DNA from: Akkermansiaceae bacterium
GTDB lineage: Bacteria; Verrucomicrobiota; Verrucomicrobiia; Verrucomicrobiales; Akkermansiaceae
Reading direction: 5' to 3'
DNA length: 64,000 nt
Assembly: GCA_028822935.1 (NCBI GenBank)
Contig: JAPKCM010000016.1
Span: 1 to 64,000 of the forward strand
Shown: positions 1-9,885 of the stretch, piece after piece
How positions within the stretch are numbered: the first letter of the stretch is position 1
Layout: every line of letters begins with the position of its first letter
Notes under the pieces: generated by a model
What the model was told of the DNA's origin: nothing
What the model saw: the letters and a program-made list of their open reading frames with translations, nothing else
Databases searched by the model: none
Program-made: the position numbers and the translations under genes

Positions 1-24
1 GGAATTAGCGGGTTATCGGAAAAG

Positions 25-97
25 TACGCAGACTGGGACTCGAACCCAGGACCAATTGGTTAAAAGCCAACTGCTCTACCAACTGAGCTATCTGCGC
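25..97 (-). tRNA. tRNA-Lys (anticodon TTT)
   Basis: Reverse complement GCGCAGATAGCTCAGTTGGTAGAGCAGTTGGCTTTTAACCAATTGGTCCTGGGTTCGAGTCCCAGTCTGCG folds as a cloverleaf: acceptor 91-97/26-32, GGTTCGAGTCC T-arm, anticodon TTT. Confidence 0.96.
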
Positions 98-205
98 TTT
101 TGTTGGATTTGTAAACCTGCCAAGAAGCAAGTGCCGCGGAGCTTTAAGGCGTTCCGGATGTATTGGCAAGAAATTCCCGAAGGTTTTCTTGATCTTTTTT
201 TTAGC

Positions 206-1099
206 TCATCGGAGTTTTTTGGCGATATCCGGGGTCAAGCCGAAGCGTTTAACCCCGCTTTTTTCAGGATTTTGGCCATCGATAACTTGATACTCCAAAG
301 CTTTGATCGGCTTTTGACCCTGAGTTTCTGACATGAGATAAATCCGGATGGTCATTGGCGCTTTCGGATCTCCTCCAGGGATGTCTTTAACGGTAAACTG
401 GACTTCATTATTACCATCGCGCGCGCCTCCGAGAATCACGTCGGCTCGCTTCGTGTTCTGGTAAGTGTGAGGCGAGATCTTGTTAACGAGAAGCTTCACT
501 TCCCGACCAGGGCAAAATACGTAGGCCTTGGCGATATACTTCACAGGTCCCCGTAGTGCGATGGGTGGTTTTTCCGTTTTTCCAGTTGGCTGAAAATCGG
601 GTTGATCGACATATTTAAAATTTCCCGCCAAAATCTCCTTCCGAACATCAGGAAGCGCACTCAGATTCACGAACTGCGAACCGTTGTATTTCCAACCCGA
701 CCGCTCCTGAACATAGGAAATTGTAAGAATGTTCTCACTGGGCTTTCCCCCTACCCCAAAATCGACCTTTCCAAAATAGACGGCCTTCACCGTAGGACCT
801 TTCACCCGCAGGCGAAGCACCTTTAAGGTCGCAAGATCTGGTGGAGTCGCGGGAAGCCCCGCAAAAAATGCTTCAGGAAAACGACGGCGTTCGCTCCAAA
901 GCCGATTCTTGATCGAAGTCAGTTGATTCATGGCCGTGTAGCGCTGCCACGAGGCGGCATCTTTTTGAATCACCGCAGCCCTCCAACCGCCATATACCTG
1001 ACGTAAATGCTGGACCAGTTTAGCGTCTTTTTCCGCAGCCGGAGCTTGCCCAAATGGCATCTGGATCAAAATGCAAGATATAAAAAGTGTTCGGAACAT
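206..1099 (-). CDS. hypothetical secreted protein
   Basis: Intact 297 aa ORF with signal-peptide-like N-terminus (MFRTLFISCILIQMPFGQAPAAEK); no family recognised. Confidence 0.75.
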   Translation of the reverse strand: MFRTLFISCILIQMPFGQAPAAEKDAKLVQHLRQVYGGWRAAVIQKDAASWQRYTAMNQLTSIKNRLWSERRRFPEAFFAGLPATPPDLATLKVLRLRVKGPTVKAVYFGKVDFGVGGKPSENILTISYVQERSGWKYNGSQFVNLSALPDVRKEILAGNFKYVDQPDFQPTGKTEKPPIALRGPVKYIAKAYVFCPGREVKLLVNKISPHTYQNTKRADVILGGARDGNNEVQFTVKDIPGGDPKAPMTIRIYLMSETQGQKPIKALEYQVIDGQNPEKSGVKRFGLTPDIAKKLR

Positions 1100-1177
1100 G
1101 CAGAAACTATGGACAAAATGGGCCTACTTTGGAAAAACATTTTCGCGCCCGATACGTCGTATAGCAAAACTCACCTT

Positions 1178-2026
1178 ATGAACCCTATCCCAAAGTCTCC
1201 AATGATCGGAGAAGTGCGCACCCAGGAACTGCTCGAATCTGCGACAACCTACGTCTATGAAAAGACGCCGCAGGGAGATTTGAGCGCGCATTTTTTCTTC
1301 CCTCCAGATTTCGATCACTCCGCCCAGCAACGTCCCGTGATCGTGTTTTTCCATGGTGGCGTTTGGGATATCTCCGCTCCTACTCAGTTTATTCCTCACT
1401 GCCATCATTTCGCTTCACGAGGAATGATCGCGGTGACTGCTGAGTATCGCACCAAGGCGAAGTTCGACGGCGGACCCGAAGAAGCCATCATGGACACCAA
1501 GACCGTCCTTTCTTTTTTACGCTATCACGCCGCGCAGATGGGGATCGATCCAAACCGAATTGTCGCCTGTGGTGCAGCCGCCGGGGCCCACGCCGCCCTC
1601 TGTGCCACCTTGCATCCGCACGAGAATACAGAATTCCCCTCGCCCAAACCCCAAGCACTCATCCTCTTTGGGCCGATCACAGACACAGGTCCCAAAGGCG
1701 TGGGATCGGCACTCTTTTCCACTCCCAAGGAAGCAAAGATCACCAGTCCCTACGCCAAACTCCCTCAAAAGGAACTCCCCCCTTGCTTGATCTTCCACGG
1801 CACCGCCGACCGGGTCGTCCCCGTCCAATCCTCGATCCGCTTCAGCAAGCGCTACGCCCGAAAACGAAACAAATGCGAGCTGATGACCTTCCGGAACGCT
1901 GGTCATACTTTTTTCAACTACAACTCGGACGAGCGGAACTACGGACTCACGTTGAACGCCGCCGATAATTTTTTGGTCAAACTGGGTTATCTTGAGCCCG
2001 ACCCCCTTGCCGGGGAATTTCAATAG
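1178..2026 (+). CDS. alpha/beta hydrolase (esterase/lipase-like)
   Basis: FFHGGVW oxyanion motif, CGAAAGAHAA nucleophile-elbow region, HGTADRVVP and GHTFF. ORF opens at 1007 but ATG at 1178 (MNPIPKSPMIGE) avoids overlap with the upstream gene. Confidence 0.8.
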   Translation: MNPIPKSPMIGEVRTQELLESATTYVYEKTPQGDLSAHFFFPPDFDHSAQQRPVIVFFHGGVWDISAPTQFIPHCHHFASRGMIAVTAEYRTKAKFDGGPEEAIMDTKTVLSFLRYHAAQMGIDPNRIVACGAAAGAHAALCATLHPHENTEFPSPKPQALILFGPITDTGPKGVGSALFSTPKEAKITSPYAKLPQKELPPCLIFHGTADRVVPVQSSIRFSKRYARKRNKCELMTFRNAGHTFFNYNSDERNYGLTLNAADNFLVKLGYLEPDPLAGEFQ

Positions 2027-2071
2027 CGCTCGCCTTGCGCGCATACCACATCGCTGCCACCTTCCCATCAC

Positions 2072-3271
2072 ATGAGTTCTCTTCAATTTTCGCCCATTGG
2101 CGATATCATCGCCGATGTCGCTGCCGGCAAACTGGTAATCGTCGCCGATGATCCCGGCCGGGAAAACGAAGCGGACCTCCTCGGAGCAGGTTCTTTGGCA
2201 ACTCCGGAAATGATTGCCTTTATGGCAAGCCATGGCCGGGGACTGATCTGCACCCCGATCCTCGCTGAGAAAGCCGATGCTCTCGACCTGCCTCCAATGG
2301 CTTCAAAAAATCGCGAAGCCCACAAAACGGCCTTTACGATCTCAATCGACGCCGCGCAGGGAATCAGCACGGGAATCTCCGCTGCTGATCGCGCCCACAC
2401 CGTGAAGCTCATGGCAGAGGAAACGACGACCGCCGATTCCTTCGTCAACCCGGGTCATATCTTTCCCCTCCAAGCGATGGAAGGTGGCGTGCTTCGCCGC
2501 GCTGGACACACTGAAGCCGCGGTTGATCTTAACCGTTTAGCTGGTCTCCCCTCAATCGGCATCATTTGTGAAATCATGTATGAGGATGGCACCATGGGAA
2601 GAGTGGGCGATCTTGGCGATTATCAAAAACAGCATGGGCTCAAGGCCTGCACCATCGCTCAGCTCATCGAATACCGCAGACGCTCCGAGCGGCTCGTCAC
2701 CTGCGAGGAAATCATTTCTCTCCCCACTGATTTTGGCGACTTTAACTGCCACCTTTACCGCGTGAGCACCGACGATTCAGAGCACCTCGCTTTGGTGAGC
2801 GGTGAGATCGATCCTGAGAAGCCGACAACCGTGCGCGTCCATTCCGAGTGCTTAACCGGTGATGTTTTTGGCTCACGCCGCTGCGACTGTGGCGGGCAAC
2901 TCCACAATGCTTTACAGAATATCTCGGAAGATGGCGGAGTCTTACTTTACCTCCGTCAGGAAGGTCGAGGAATTGGCCTCGCTGCCAAAATCCATGCCTA
3001 CAAGCTTCAAGAGCAAGGCATGGATACCATCGAAGCCAATGAGAAACTCGGATTTCCATCCGATCTGAGGGACTATGGAATGGGAGCACAGATGTTGCAC
3101 GATCTTGGCATTCGCAAGATTCGGCTACTCACGAATAATCCCAAGAAGGTCATCGGCCTTGATGGCTATGGACTTGAGATTGTGGAGCAAGTTTCCATCA
3201 GCGTGCCCTCCAATCCGCATAACGAAAAGTATCTCGATACCAAGCGAGTTAGAATGGGTCATAAACTTTGA
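2072..3271 (+). CDS. ribBA: bifunctional 3,4-dihydroxy-2-butanone-4-phosphate synthase / GTP cyclohydrolase II
   Basis: RibB motifs (VIVADDPGRENEADL, RAGHTEAAVDL) followed by RibA motifs (RVHSECLTGDVFGSRRCDCGGQL, RQEGRGIGL, LLTNNPKK). Confidence 0.96.
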   Translation: MSSLQFSPIGDIIADVAAGKLVIVADDPGRENEADLLGAGSLATPEMIAFMASHGRGLICTPILAEKADALDLPPMASKNREAHKTAFTISIDAAQGISTGISAADRAHTVKLMAEETTTADSFVNPGHIFPLQAMEGGVLRRAGHTEAAVDLNRLAGLPSIGIICEIMYEDGTMGRVGDLGDYQKQHGLKACTIAQLIEYRRRSERLVTCEEIISLPTDFGDFNCHLYRVSTDDSEHLALVSGEIDPEKPTTVRVHSECLTGDVFGSRRCDCGGQLHNALQNISEDGGVLLYLRQEGRGIGLAAKIHAYKLQEQGMDTIEANEKLGFPSDLRDYGMGAQMLHDLGIRKIRLLTNNPKKVIGLDGYGLEIVEQVSISVPSNPHNEKYLDTKRVRMGHKL

Positions 3272-3315
3272 CATTCATTGACAAAGCCTCTTCTTCCACT
3301 CATACAACCGCTCTC

Positions 3316-3828
3316 ATGTCGGCGATCATCCCACAAAGGCCCCGCGTCTTAAACACCGGAAAAATTCGAATCTCCATTGTGGCTGCGAAGTTCAATGCTG
3401 AATTCACAGACGCTCTGGTCGAAAATGCAGTGGAGGAGATCGGCAACATTACAGAAGGCCCTAAGGTTGATCTCGTAAGAGTCCCTGGTGCCTTTGAAAT
3501 CCCGGTCGTCGTCAAAGCACTGATCCAAGAAGGAGCTCCCGACTGTGTCATCGCCCTCGGCTGCATCATTCGCGGAGGCACCGGCCATGCCGACCTCGTC
3601 GCCACCTCGGTGACAAACAGCCTTCAGCAACTTGCGCTAGAGTTTTCTACTCCCATCATTCACGAAGTTCTTTTGGTCGAGGATGAAAAACAGGCCTATA
3701 CCCGCTGCATCGGAAACAAGCTCAACCGTGGCCGGGAAGCGGCCCGGAGCGCCGTAAACGTGATCGAAGTAATGAACGAGATCAAGAAAGCGACCCAGTC
3801 ACTTAGACTGCACCCGAGTAACGCCTAA
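3316..3828 (+). CDS. ribH: 6,7-dimethyl-8-ribityllumazine synthase
   Basis: VAAKFNAEFTDALVENA, VPGAFEIPVVVKAL, ALGCIIRGGTGHADLVA; adjacent to ribBA. Confidence 0.94.
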   Translation: MSAIIPQRPRVLNTGKIRISIVAAKFNAEFTDALVENAVEEIGNITEGPKVDLVRVPGAFEIPVVVKALIQEGAPDCVIALGCIIRGGTGHADLVATSVTNSLQQLALEFSTPIIHEVLLVEDEKQAYTRCIGNKLNRGREAARSAVNVIEVMNEIKKATQSLRLHPSNA

Positions 3829-4694
3829 TGCCGACGCGTCACCAAGTCCGGGAGGCTGCCGTTCAGCTCTTCTACGCCCGCGCTTCTACGCAAACAGCGG
3901 AAAGCGATGATGAACTCTGGGAGCTCATCAATGATCGAGGTGGTCTTGCCTTCGACCGCGCTCGCGTTAAAGTCCTCGGACACTGGCAAAACGGACGCTC
4001 GGCAGTCGCGCCGAAGCTTCTAAAAACACTCGCCGCTTCTACTGCTGCAATCAGCGCCGCCGACCCCACCGGAAAAGCAGCCCGCCTATTTCAGGAATTG
4101 GTCAATACTGAGGCTTCCCTCGCTGAATTCATCGAAAACCTGGTCCTCCTCACAAAAGCCGACACCGGAGGATGGCGCGAAGATCTCCACCGTGCCTTTG
4201 ATCGTTCGTCCGACGTCCGCAAACTCCGTGGCGATCTACTCGTCCACATCGTCACCTTCCCTCCCCTCCAAGAGCAAGCAGTCACGAAGATTTTCGAGAA
4301 ACTAGATGCCTTTGACAAAAGGGTCGAAATGACTCGCAACCCGGCGAAATACCCGGACCAACGAGAGCTCGCCCATCTTCACAAAACTCGGGACGAAATG
4401 CTCGAACTTCGAAAAGAAGCGGAGAAGGTCACCGCAGAAGTGAGCAGTAATCTAAAGGCCCTCAACGACATCATTGAAGCCGCCGCAGAGAACTACGATC
4501 TCGACCGTCTTTCTCGCGTCGACCTTTCCATCCTTCGTCTCGGCGTTTGGGAAATCACGCAAGCCCCGGATGTTCCCACAGCGGTAGCCATCAACGAAGC
4601 GATCAACCTAGCCCGTTCCTTTTCCGGAGAAGAAGCCGCCTGCTTTGTCAATGGCCTCCTTGACCGCGTTGCTAAAGATCACGCTCCTAGCTGA
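3828..4694 (+). CDS. nusB: transcription antitermination protein NusB
   Basis: N-terminal RHQVREAAVQLFYA and C-terminal LSRVDLSILRLGVWEI..DVPTAVAINEAINLARSFSGEEAACFVNGLLDRVAK; ribH-nusB adjacency, start overlaps ribH stop. Confidence 0.92.
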   Translation: MPTRHQVREAAVQLFYARASTQTAESDDELWELINDRGGLAFDRARVKVLGHWQNGRSAVAPKLLKTLAASTAAISAADPTGKAARLFQELVNTEASLAEFIENLVLLTKADTGGWREDLHRAFDRSSDVRKLRGDLLVHIVTFPPLQEQAVTKIFEKLDAFDKRVEMTRNPAKYPDQRELAHLHKTRDEMLELRKEAEKVTAEVSSNLKALNDIIEAAAENYDLDRLSRVDLSILRLGVWEITQAPDVPTAVAINEAINLARSFSGEEAACFVNGLLDRVAKDHAPS

Positions 4695-4736
4695 TCCCGC
4701 CTTGCACCTCCGTGCTAGATTCGTAAGAATCAAACC

Positions 4737-6188
4737 GTGGATCAGGAAACTTCATTCCCCAACGAATTCCAGCGGCGCACCCTCTGGAAAGCGGTCACTG
4801 GAATCGCGATCGTCATCATCGGCGCCCTTCTCGTTGGCCTCGTCTGGTTAGGAAGCTCGATATTAGGCTACCTCCAGCCGGTCCTCGTCCCTCTGGCGGT
4901 GGCCGGAATCATCGCCTACCTCCTTGATCCAGTTGTCCAATGGCTCCAGTTGAAAGGGTTCAGCCGCATCAAAGGAATCATTGCCGTCTTTACCGCGTTC
5001 CTCCTGTTTTTTGGAATCCTTTTTGCGTTTGTCGGATCTAAACTATCCAAGCAAATCGGCGGATTAAAAGACGACAAAAGTTCAGCATTTAAGGAAGAAC
5101 GACTCGTCGACGCCAAACAAAACGGGTTCTACGGTTGGATTGTCCGAGACTACCTCTCGAAAGATGCCGAAGCAGTCCAGGCGCAGCTCAAGAAAGACGA
5201 CCCGCTCCAGGGACCCGATCAAGATTTAGTGACGAAATACAACGTCACCGCAGAGGAAATTGAGGAGATAAAACAATCCTCTTGGAAAACTCAGCCCTCT
5301 CCCAAACCTGAGAAAACTAAGAACCCAAGCGCGGATGAGAAAAAGACCGATGAAGAGGCCCTCGATGAATATGAAATTGCCAACCGGCTGCTCTATCTCG
5401 AAAGCTCATTCGCTCGTAACAACTTCTGGCTCACCAAGGGTGGCGTTCAACTTTCCAATCTTTTAGATTCCACCCTGAGTTGGCTCTCCAGCAGCTACGG
5501 AAAAATTCTCGGGTTTTTAGGCATCATCATCGGCTTCGCGATGGTCCCGATCTACCTTTACTATTTCCTGAAGGAAGGCGACGCCATCAAAAATGGCTGG
5601 CACGAATACGTCCCCCTCAAAGCCTCGCCCTTTAAAAATGAAGTCATTGAAACTCTCGCTGAAATCAATGGCTACCTCATCTCATTCTTCCGAGGACAGG
5701 TTTTGGTCGCCTTCATCGACGGGATTCTCGTCGGAATCGCCCTCACCCTCTTCGGCCTCGACTACGGTCTCCTCATCGGAGTCGTGATGGCTCTTCTTGG
5801 AATCATTCCCTACATCGGAAACATTCTCTGTCTGATCCCCGCGTGTATTATCGCCACGTTTCAAGGTGCGGATCAACCCTGGGGCCTCCCCCAATGGGGC
5901 TATGTCCTCTGCGTTGTGGGCATCTTTGTAGTGGTTCAGCAAATCAACTCCCTCGTCACAGCGCCCAAGATCGTCGGTGACTCCGTCGGACTCCACCCCA
6001 TGACGGTCATCTTCTCCATGCTCTTTTGGTCCCTCCTCCTTGGGGGATTCTTGGGAGCTTTACTCGCGGTTCCCCTCACAGCAGCCGTGAAGGTCATCTT
6101 CCGACGCTACGTCTGGGAGCGAAAAAAGGAACAACTTCAAATCGGCGCCGACCCTACAGATGAGATAGCGGACCCGGTGCCAGCCTAA
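4737..6188 (+). CDS. AI-2E family transporter (PerM-like membrane protein)
   Basis: Multi-TM protein with VPLAVAGIIAYLLDP, PIYLYYFLKEGD, LLIGVVMALLGIIPYIGN, LHPMTVIFSMLFWSLLLGGFLGALLAVPLTA. GTG start. Confidence 0.85.
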   Translation: MDQETSFPNEFQRRTLWKAVTGIAIVIIGALLVGLVWLGSSILGYLQPVLVPLAVAGIIAYLLDPVVQWLQLKGFSRIKGIIAVFTAFLLFFGILFAFVGSKLSKQIGGLKDDKSSAFKEERLVDAKQNGFYGWIVRDYLSKDAEAVQAQLKKDDPLQGPDQDLVTKYNVTAEEIEEIKQSSWKTQPSPKPEKTKNPSADEKKTDEEALDEYEIANRLLYLESSFARNNFWLTKGGVQLSNLLDSTLSWLSSSYGKILGFLGIIIGFAMVPIYLYYFLKEGDAIKNGWHEYVPLKASPFKNEVIETLAEINGYLISFFRGQVLVAFIDGILVGIALTLFGLDYGLLIGVVMALLGIIPYIGNILCLIPACIIATFQGADQPWGLPQWGYVLCVVGIFVVVQQINSLVTAPKIVGDSVGLHPMTVIFSMLFWSLLLGGFLGALLAVPLTAAVKVIFRRYVWERKKEQLQIGADPTDEIADPVPA

Positions 6189-6251
6189 ATATTTTCAATA
6201 CCCAAGACTTGGCAGATCACCGATTCGGAGTTCAACTCCATCTACTACTTT

Positions 6252-7295
6252 ATGAAATTCGGAATCATCGGAGCCGGCATGATCGGCCACTTCCACGCCA
6301 AAGCCATCAGCGCCATGACCGGTGGATCTCTCCATTCGGTTTTTGACCTGCGCCAAGAAGCGGCGGACAAACTCGCCACAGAATATGGCGCAAAAGCCTA
6401 CTCAGACATCGCCGAGTTCCTCGCCGATCCCGAGCTCGCGATCGTCACCGTGGGAACCCCAAGCGGAGCCCACCTTGAGCCTACGCTCGCCGCCCTCAAT
6501 GCCGGCAAGCATGCCATCGTCGAAAAGCCCCTTGAAATCACTCTTCCTCGCATCGATCAACTGGTGGAGGCCGCAAAGACGAATGGCAAAACTGTCGCCC
6601 CCGTTCTCAACCGTCGATTCCACCCCGGCATGGATGCCTTTAAGAAAGCTGCCGATGAAGGTCGCTTCGGCACCCTCTCCTCGGCCTCGGCTTACGTCAA
6701 ATGGTATCGCGACCAAGCCTACTACGACTCAGCAGGATGGCGCGGCACTTGGGCCCTCGATGGCGGAGGCTCCCTGATGAACCAATCGATCCACACCGTG
6801 GACGCCCTCCTCTACTTGGCCGGTCCTGTGAAATCAGTACAAGCCAACACCGTCTGTCTCGCGCACGAACGTATCGAGGTCGAAGATCACTGTATCGCTC
6901 TTCTGGAGTTTGAAAATGGCGCCCGTGGCGTCATCGAAGCCTCCACCTGCACTTGGTCAAAGGACGGTCATCCAGCCCGGGTCCAGCTTGCAGGAACCGA
7001 AGGATCCGTTTTCCTCGCCGATGAAGCCTTCGAGATTTGGGATTTCATGAACGAAAAACCCGAAGACGCCGAAATCCAAAGCTCCCTCATGAAGGGCCAA
7101 GAAGCCGGGCTCGGAGCAAACGACCCCACCGCGATCAATTCCTATCAGCATCAGCGAAACTTCGAAGAGGTGGTACAGGCGATTGCCGAAGGCCGCGAGC
7201 CCTCAACGAACGCCTCCGAAGCGCGAAAATCTGTCGAGCTCATCTCCGCAATTTATGAAAGCGCGAAAAACGACGGAAAGAAGATCTTCCTCTAG
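6252..7295 (+). CDS. Gfo/Idh/MocA family oxidoreductase
   Basis: GIIGAGMIGHFHAKAI Rossmann motif, EKPLEITL, GGGSLMNQSIHTVDALLYLAG. Confidence 0.92.
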   Translation: MKFGIIGAGMIGHFHAKAISAMTGGSLHSVFDLRQEAADKLATEYGAKAYSDIAEFLADPELAIVTVGTPSGAHLEPTLAALNAGKHAIVEKPLEITLPRIDQLVEAAKTNGKTVAPVLNRRFHPGMDAFKKAADEGRFGTLSSASAYVKWYRDQAYYDSAGWRGTWALDGGGSLMNQSIHTVDALLYLAGPVKSVQANTVCLAHERIEVEDHCIALLEFENGARGVIEASTCTWSKDGHPARVQLAGTEGSVFLADEAFEIWDFMNEKPEDAEIQSSLMKGQEAGLGANDPTAINSYQHQRNFEEVVQAIAEGREPSTNASEARKSVELISAIYESAKNDGKKIFL

Positions 7296-7317
7296 AAAGG
7301 ACTCCCCTTTTCAACCT

Positions 7318-7354
7318 AAGAGCGCCTTGGTAAAATCTAAGGCGCTCTTTTTTT
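7318..7354 (+). terminator. Rho-independent terminator
   Basis: AAGAGCGCCTT-ggtaaaatct-AAGGCGCTCTT followed by T-tract, just after the oxidoreductase stop. Confidence 0.93.
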
Positions 7355-7584
7355 ATCCCCTCAGTATTTTCACCACTTCTCCTCAGAACATCAGGCCGAC
7401 TGTCCCCCAAATCAGGAGCATCGAAATTCCACGACGCGGCAATTCACTCGACAACAAGAACTCACCTCGGGACGCATCGTGTTCACTTTACCTCTAAATC
7501 TTATTAGGCCGTTCATCACGACTTCATCCTATTTCAAATAGGATGACCCGCCATGAGAATGGCCAACCTCTTTTGTAAGATTTC

Positions 7585-9885
7585 CTAAAAAACGAACTCG
7601 TCTTCCCCGAGAATTTGAACCTCGGCATCAAGCTCGATGCCACGTTCTTCTTTCGCCTTTGCCTTGATTTGATCAATGAGCTCCAGCACATCAGCGGCAG
7701 TCGCATTTCCTCGATTCACGATGAAATTCCCATGCTCGAGAGAAACTTCTGCTTTCCCTACAACCATCTCCTTCAACCCTAACTCATCGATGAGCTGGCC
7801 TGCGCCACAGATGTCTGGATTCTTAAAAATGCATCCGGCACTGGCCGCCTTGGGTTGAGTGGTATTCCGATGATGCCGCGACTCATCGAGTAAGCCCTGG
7901 ATATTCTCCGCACCCGCCGGTGCTCCCTTGAAAGTTGCGGCCAGTGCGTAATTCCGCCGAAGCTCAGGAACACTTCGATAGGAGGACTCAATTTCATCCA
8001 ACATCCGCGTGCGGATCTCACCATCTTCATCGAGAAAGGTCACATCTACCACTTGGTCAAAAGTCTCCACGCCCATTGCTCCGGCATTCATGCGGAGCCC
8101 TCCGCCCACGTTTCCGGGAATCCCTTCCATCCACTCAAAACCACCAATGCCATTCTCGCGAGCGACACTGGAGACCTTTTTAAAGCGAGCGCCTACGCCG
8201 GCCCGAATGGTATTCCCATCGGCAACAACTTCACTGAAGACCCCACCTTTCGGATGAATAACCGCACCGCGAATTCCGCCATCGCGGACTAAAAGATTCG
8301 ATCCTCGTCCCACCACACGCACCGGAATCCCGCGGGCCTTACAGTAGAGAACAGAACTCGAAAATGCCTCAAAGGTGCTCGGCTCAATCCAGAATTGCGC
8401 CGGCCCACCCACACGAATCGTGGTGTGCTTCGCCATCGGTTCATAAAGACGGATCGTCTCCACCCCCGACTCCGCCACGATCTCATCGAGCGTCTTGAGA
8501 TCTGCAATGAATTTGTTCCCCGCCTCGTGCACATTCCCCGCCCCCAAAGTCAGGAAAAGATCATCGTCTTGCAGCGCATTTCCCACCACGTGGTGCGCGG
8601 TCGCTAAATCAGGAAGATAAACCGCCTTCGTATCTCCATTTTCTTGAATCGCATCAACGATGGTTTGGCCGCTAATTCCCTCGATAGGATCTTCGCTGGC
8701 AGCATAAATATTCGTGACAAAAACGAGATCCGCAGCCTGCAGCGCCTTCCCAAAATTATCCGCCAGTTTCTGAGTTCGGCTATACCGGTGGGGCTGAAAA
8801 AGAATCACAACACGCTTGCAATCATAGGTGCGCGCGGTCTGCAAGGTCGCCGCCACTTCGGTAGGATGATGCCCGTAGTCATCCACGATACGACAACGCT
8901 TCGTGAGATACTTCGTTTCAAAACGACGCTTGGCTCCCGCAAAGGTGCCTAAAGCACGCGCGATCTTTTGAAAATCGACGCCACAGAGATGACCGATCGC
9001 AATCGCACCCAGAGCATTCAAAACATTGTGGCGACCCGCGATTCCCAGCTGAAGCCGACCAAAGTCCCGGCCCTTAAACTTCACCGTAAAGCTCGTTGTT
9101 CCAACCTGCTCGGAAATTTCCGTGGCCGTCCAATCAGCATCATTCCAGCCGTAGGAAATACTGCTTGCACGAGATCGACAAAGTCGCGTCGCTTCCTCGC
9201 ATTCCGAGCAATAAACGATCGAACCCGACGTTTGATCGAGCAGCGTATTGAAGACTTCCCGGATCTGATCAATGCCACGGGTGTAAAAATCAAGATGCTC
9301 TTCCTCGACATTAAGCACGATCGCATGCTTCGGATGATAAAGCGCGAGCGTGCCATCCGACTCATCACCTTCCGCCACGAGATACTCCCCTTCTTCATTC
9401 CACTCTGCGTTGCTTCCCAGCACTGGAATCTCCGCACCCACATAGTGGCAAGGATTGAGATCACCCTTTCTTAAAATATGCGCCACCATGGACGAGGCCG
9501 TCGTTTTTCCATGCGTCCCGGACACCACCACGCCCGCCTTGGTGTGGAGAATGGCAGCGAGACATTCCGCGCGCCTGAAGCAGACAATCTTATGAATGCG
9601 GGCTGCCGCTAGCGATGGGTTCGTTTCACGAATCGCAGACGAGTAGACGACCACTTCCGCATCGCGAACTGCCTCAGCCGAGTGAGGGGTGGAGAAATCG
9701 AGCCCTCGACCACGAAGACGTTCAGTCTCGCCCGATGTCACCCGGTCCGAACCGCTCACCCGATGCCCCATTTCCAAAAGGAGACGGGCCAAGCCACTCA
9801 TTCCCGAACCAGCAACACCGACTAAATGAATCCGCATCGGTGACTCCCGATCCAGCAAGCGCATACTAAATTCTGCGATCTTCAT
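7585..9885 (-). CDS. murC/murB: fused UDP-N-acetylmuramate--L-alanine ligase / UDP-N-acetylenolpyruvoylglucosamine reductase (MurC-MurB)
   Basis: MurC motifs (IHLVGVAGSGMSGLA, VVSGTHGKTTASSM, VDDYGHHPTEV) then MurB motifs (NTTIRVGGPA-type, GRGSNLLVRDGG, GIPGNVGGGLRMNAGA, SAGCIFKNP, GNFIVN). Confidence 0.95.
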   Translation of the reverse strand: MKIAEFSMRLLDRESPMRIHLVGVAGSGMSGLARLLLEMGHRVSGSDRVTSGETERLRGRGLDFSTPHSAEAVRDAEVVVYSSAIRETNPSLAAARIHKIVCFRRAECLAAILHTKAGVVVSGTHGKTTASSMVAHILRKGDLNPCHYVGAEIPVLGSNAEWNEEGEYLVAEGDESDGTLALYHPKHAIVLNVEEEHLDFYTRGIDQIREVFNTLLDQTSGSIVYCSECEEATRLCRSRASSISYGWNDADWTATEISEQVGTTSFTVKFKGRDFGRLQLGIAGRHNVLNALGAIAIGHLCGVDFQKIARALGTFAGAKRRFETKYLTKRCRIVDDYGHHPTEVAATLQTARTYDCKRVVILFQPHRYSRTQKLADNFGKALQAADLVFVTNIYAASEDPIEGISGQTIVDAIQENGDTKAVYLPDLATAHHVVGNALQDDDLFLTLGAGNVHEAGNKFIADLKTLDEIVAESGVETIRLYEPMAKHTTIRVGGPAQFWIEPSTFEAFSSSVLYCKARGIPVRVVGRGSNLLVRDGGIRGAVIHPKGGVFSEVVADGNTIRAGVGARFKKVSSVARENGIGGFEWMEGIPGNVGGGLRMNAGAMGVETFDQVVDVTFLDEDGEIRTRMLDEIESSYRSVPELRRNYALAATFKGAPAGAENIQGLLDESRHHRNTTQPKAASAGCIFKNPDICGAGQLIDELGLKEMVVGKAEVSLEHGNFIVNRGNATAADVLELIDQIKAKAKEERGIELDAEVQILGEDEFVF

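Noticed and set aside
3268-3316. Upstream TTG start for ribH given by the ORF track
   Set aside because: The lumazine synthase core starts after 3316 (ATG); the extension MTFIDKASSSTHTTAL looks non-conserved, though TTG initiation cannot be excluded.
7360-7500. Possible short minus-strand membrane peptide (..LPRRGISMLLIWGTVGLMF*)
   Set aside because: Only about 24-30 codons, no clear start or RBS and no supporting neighbour; could be chance.
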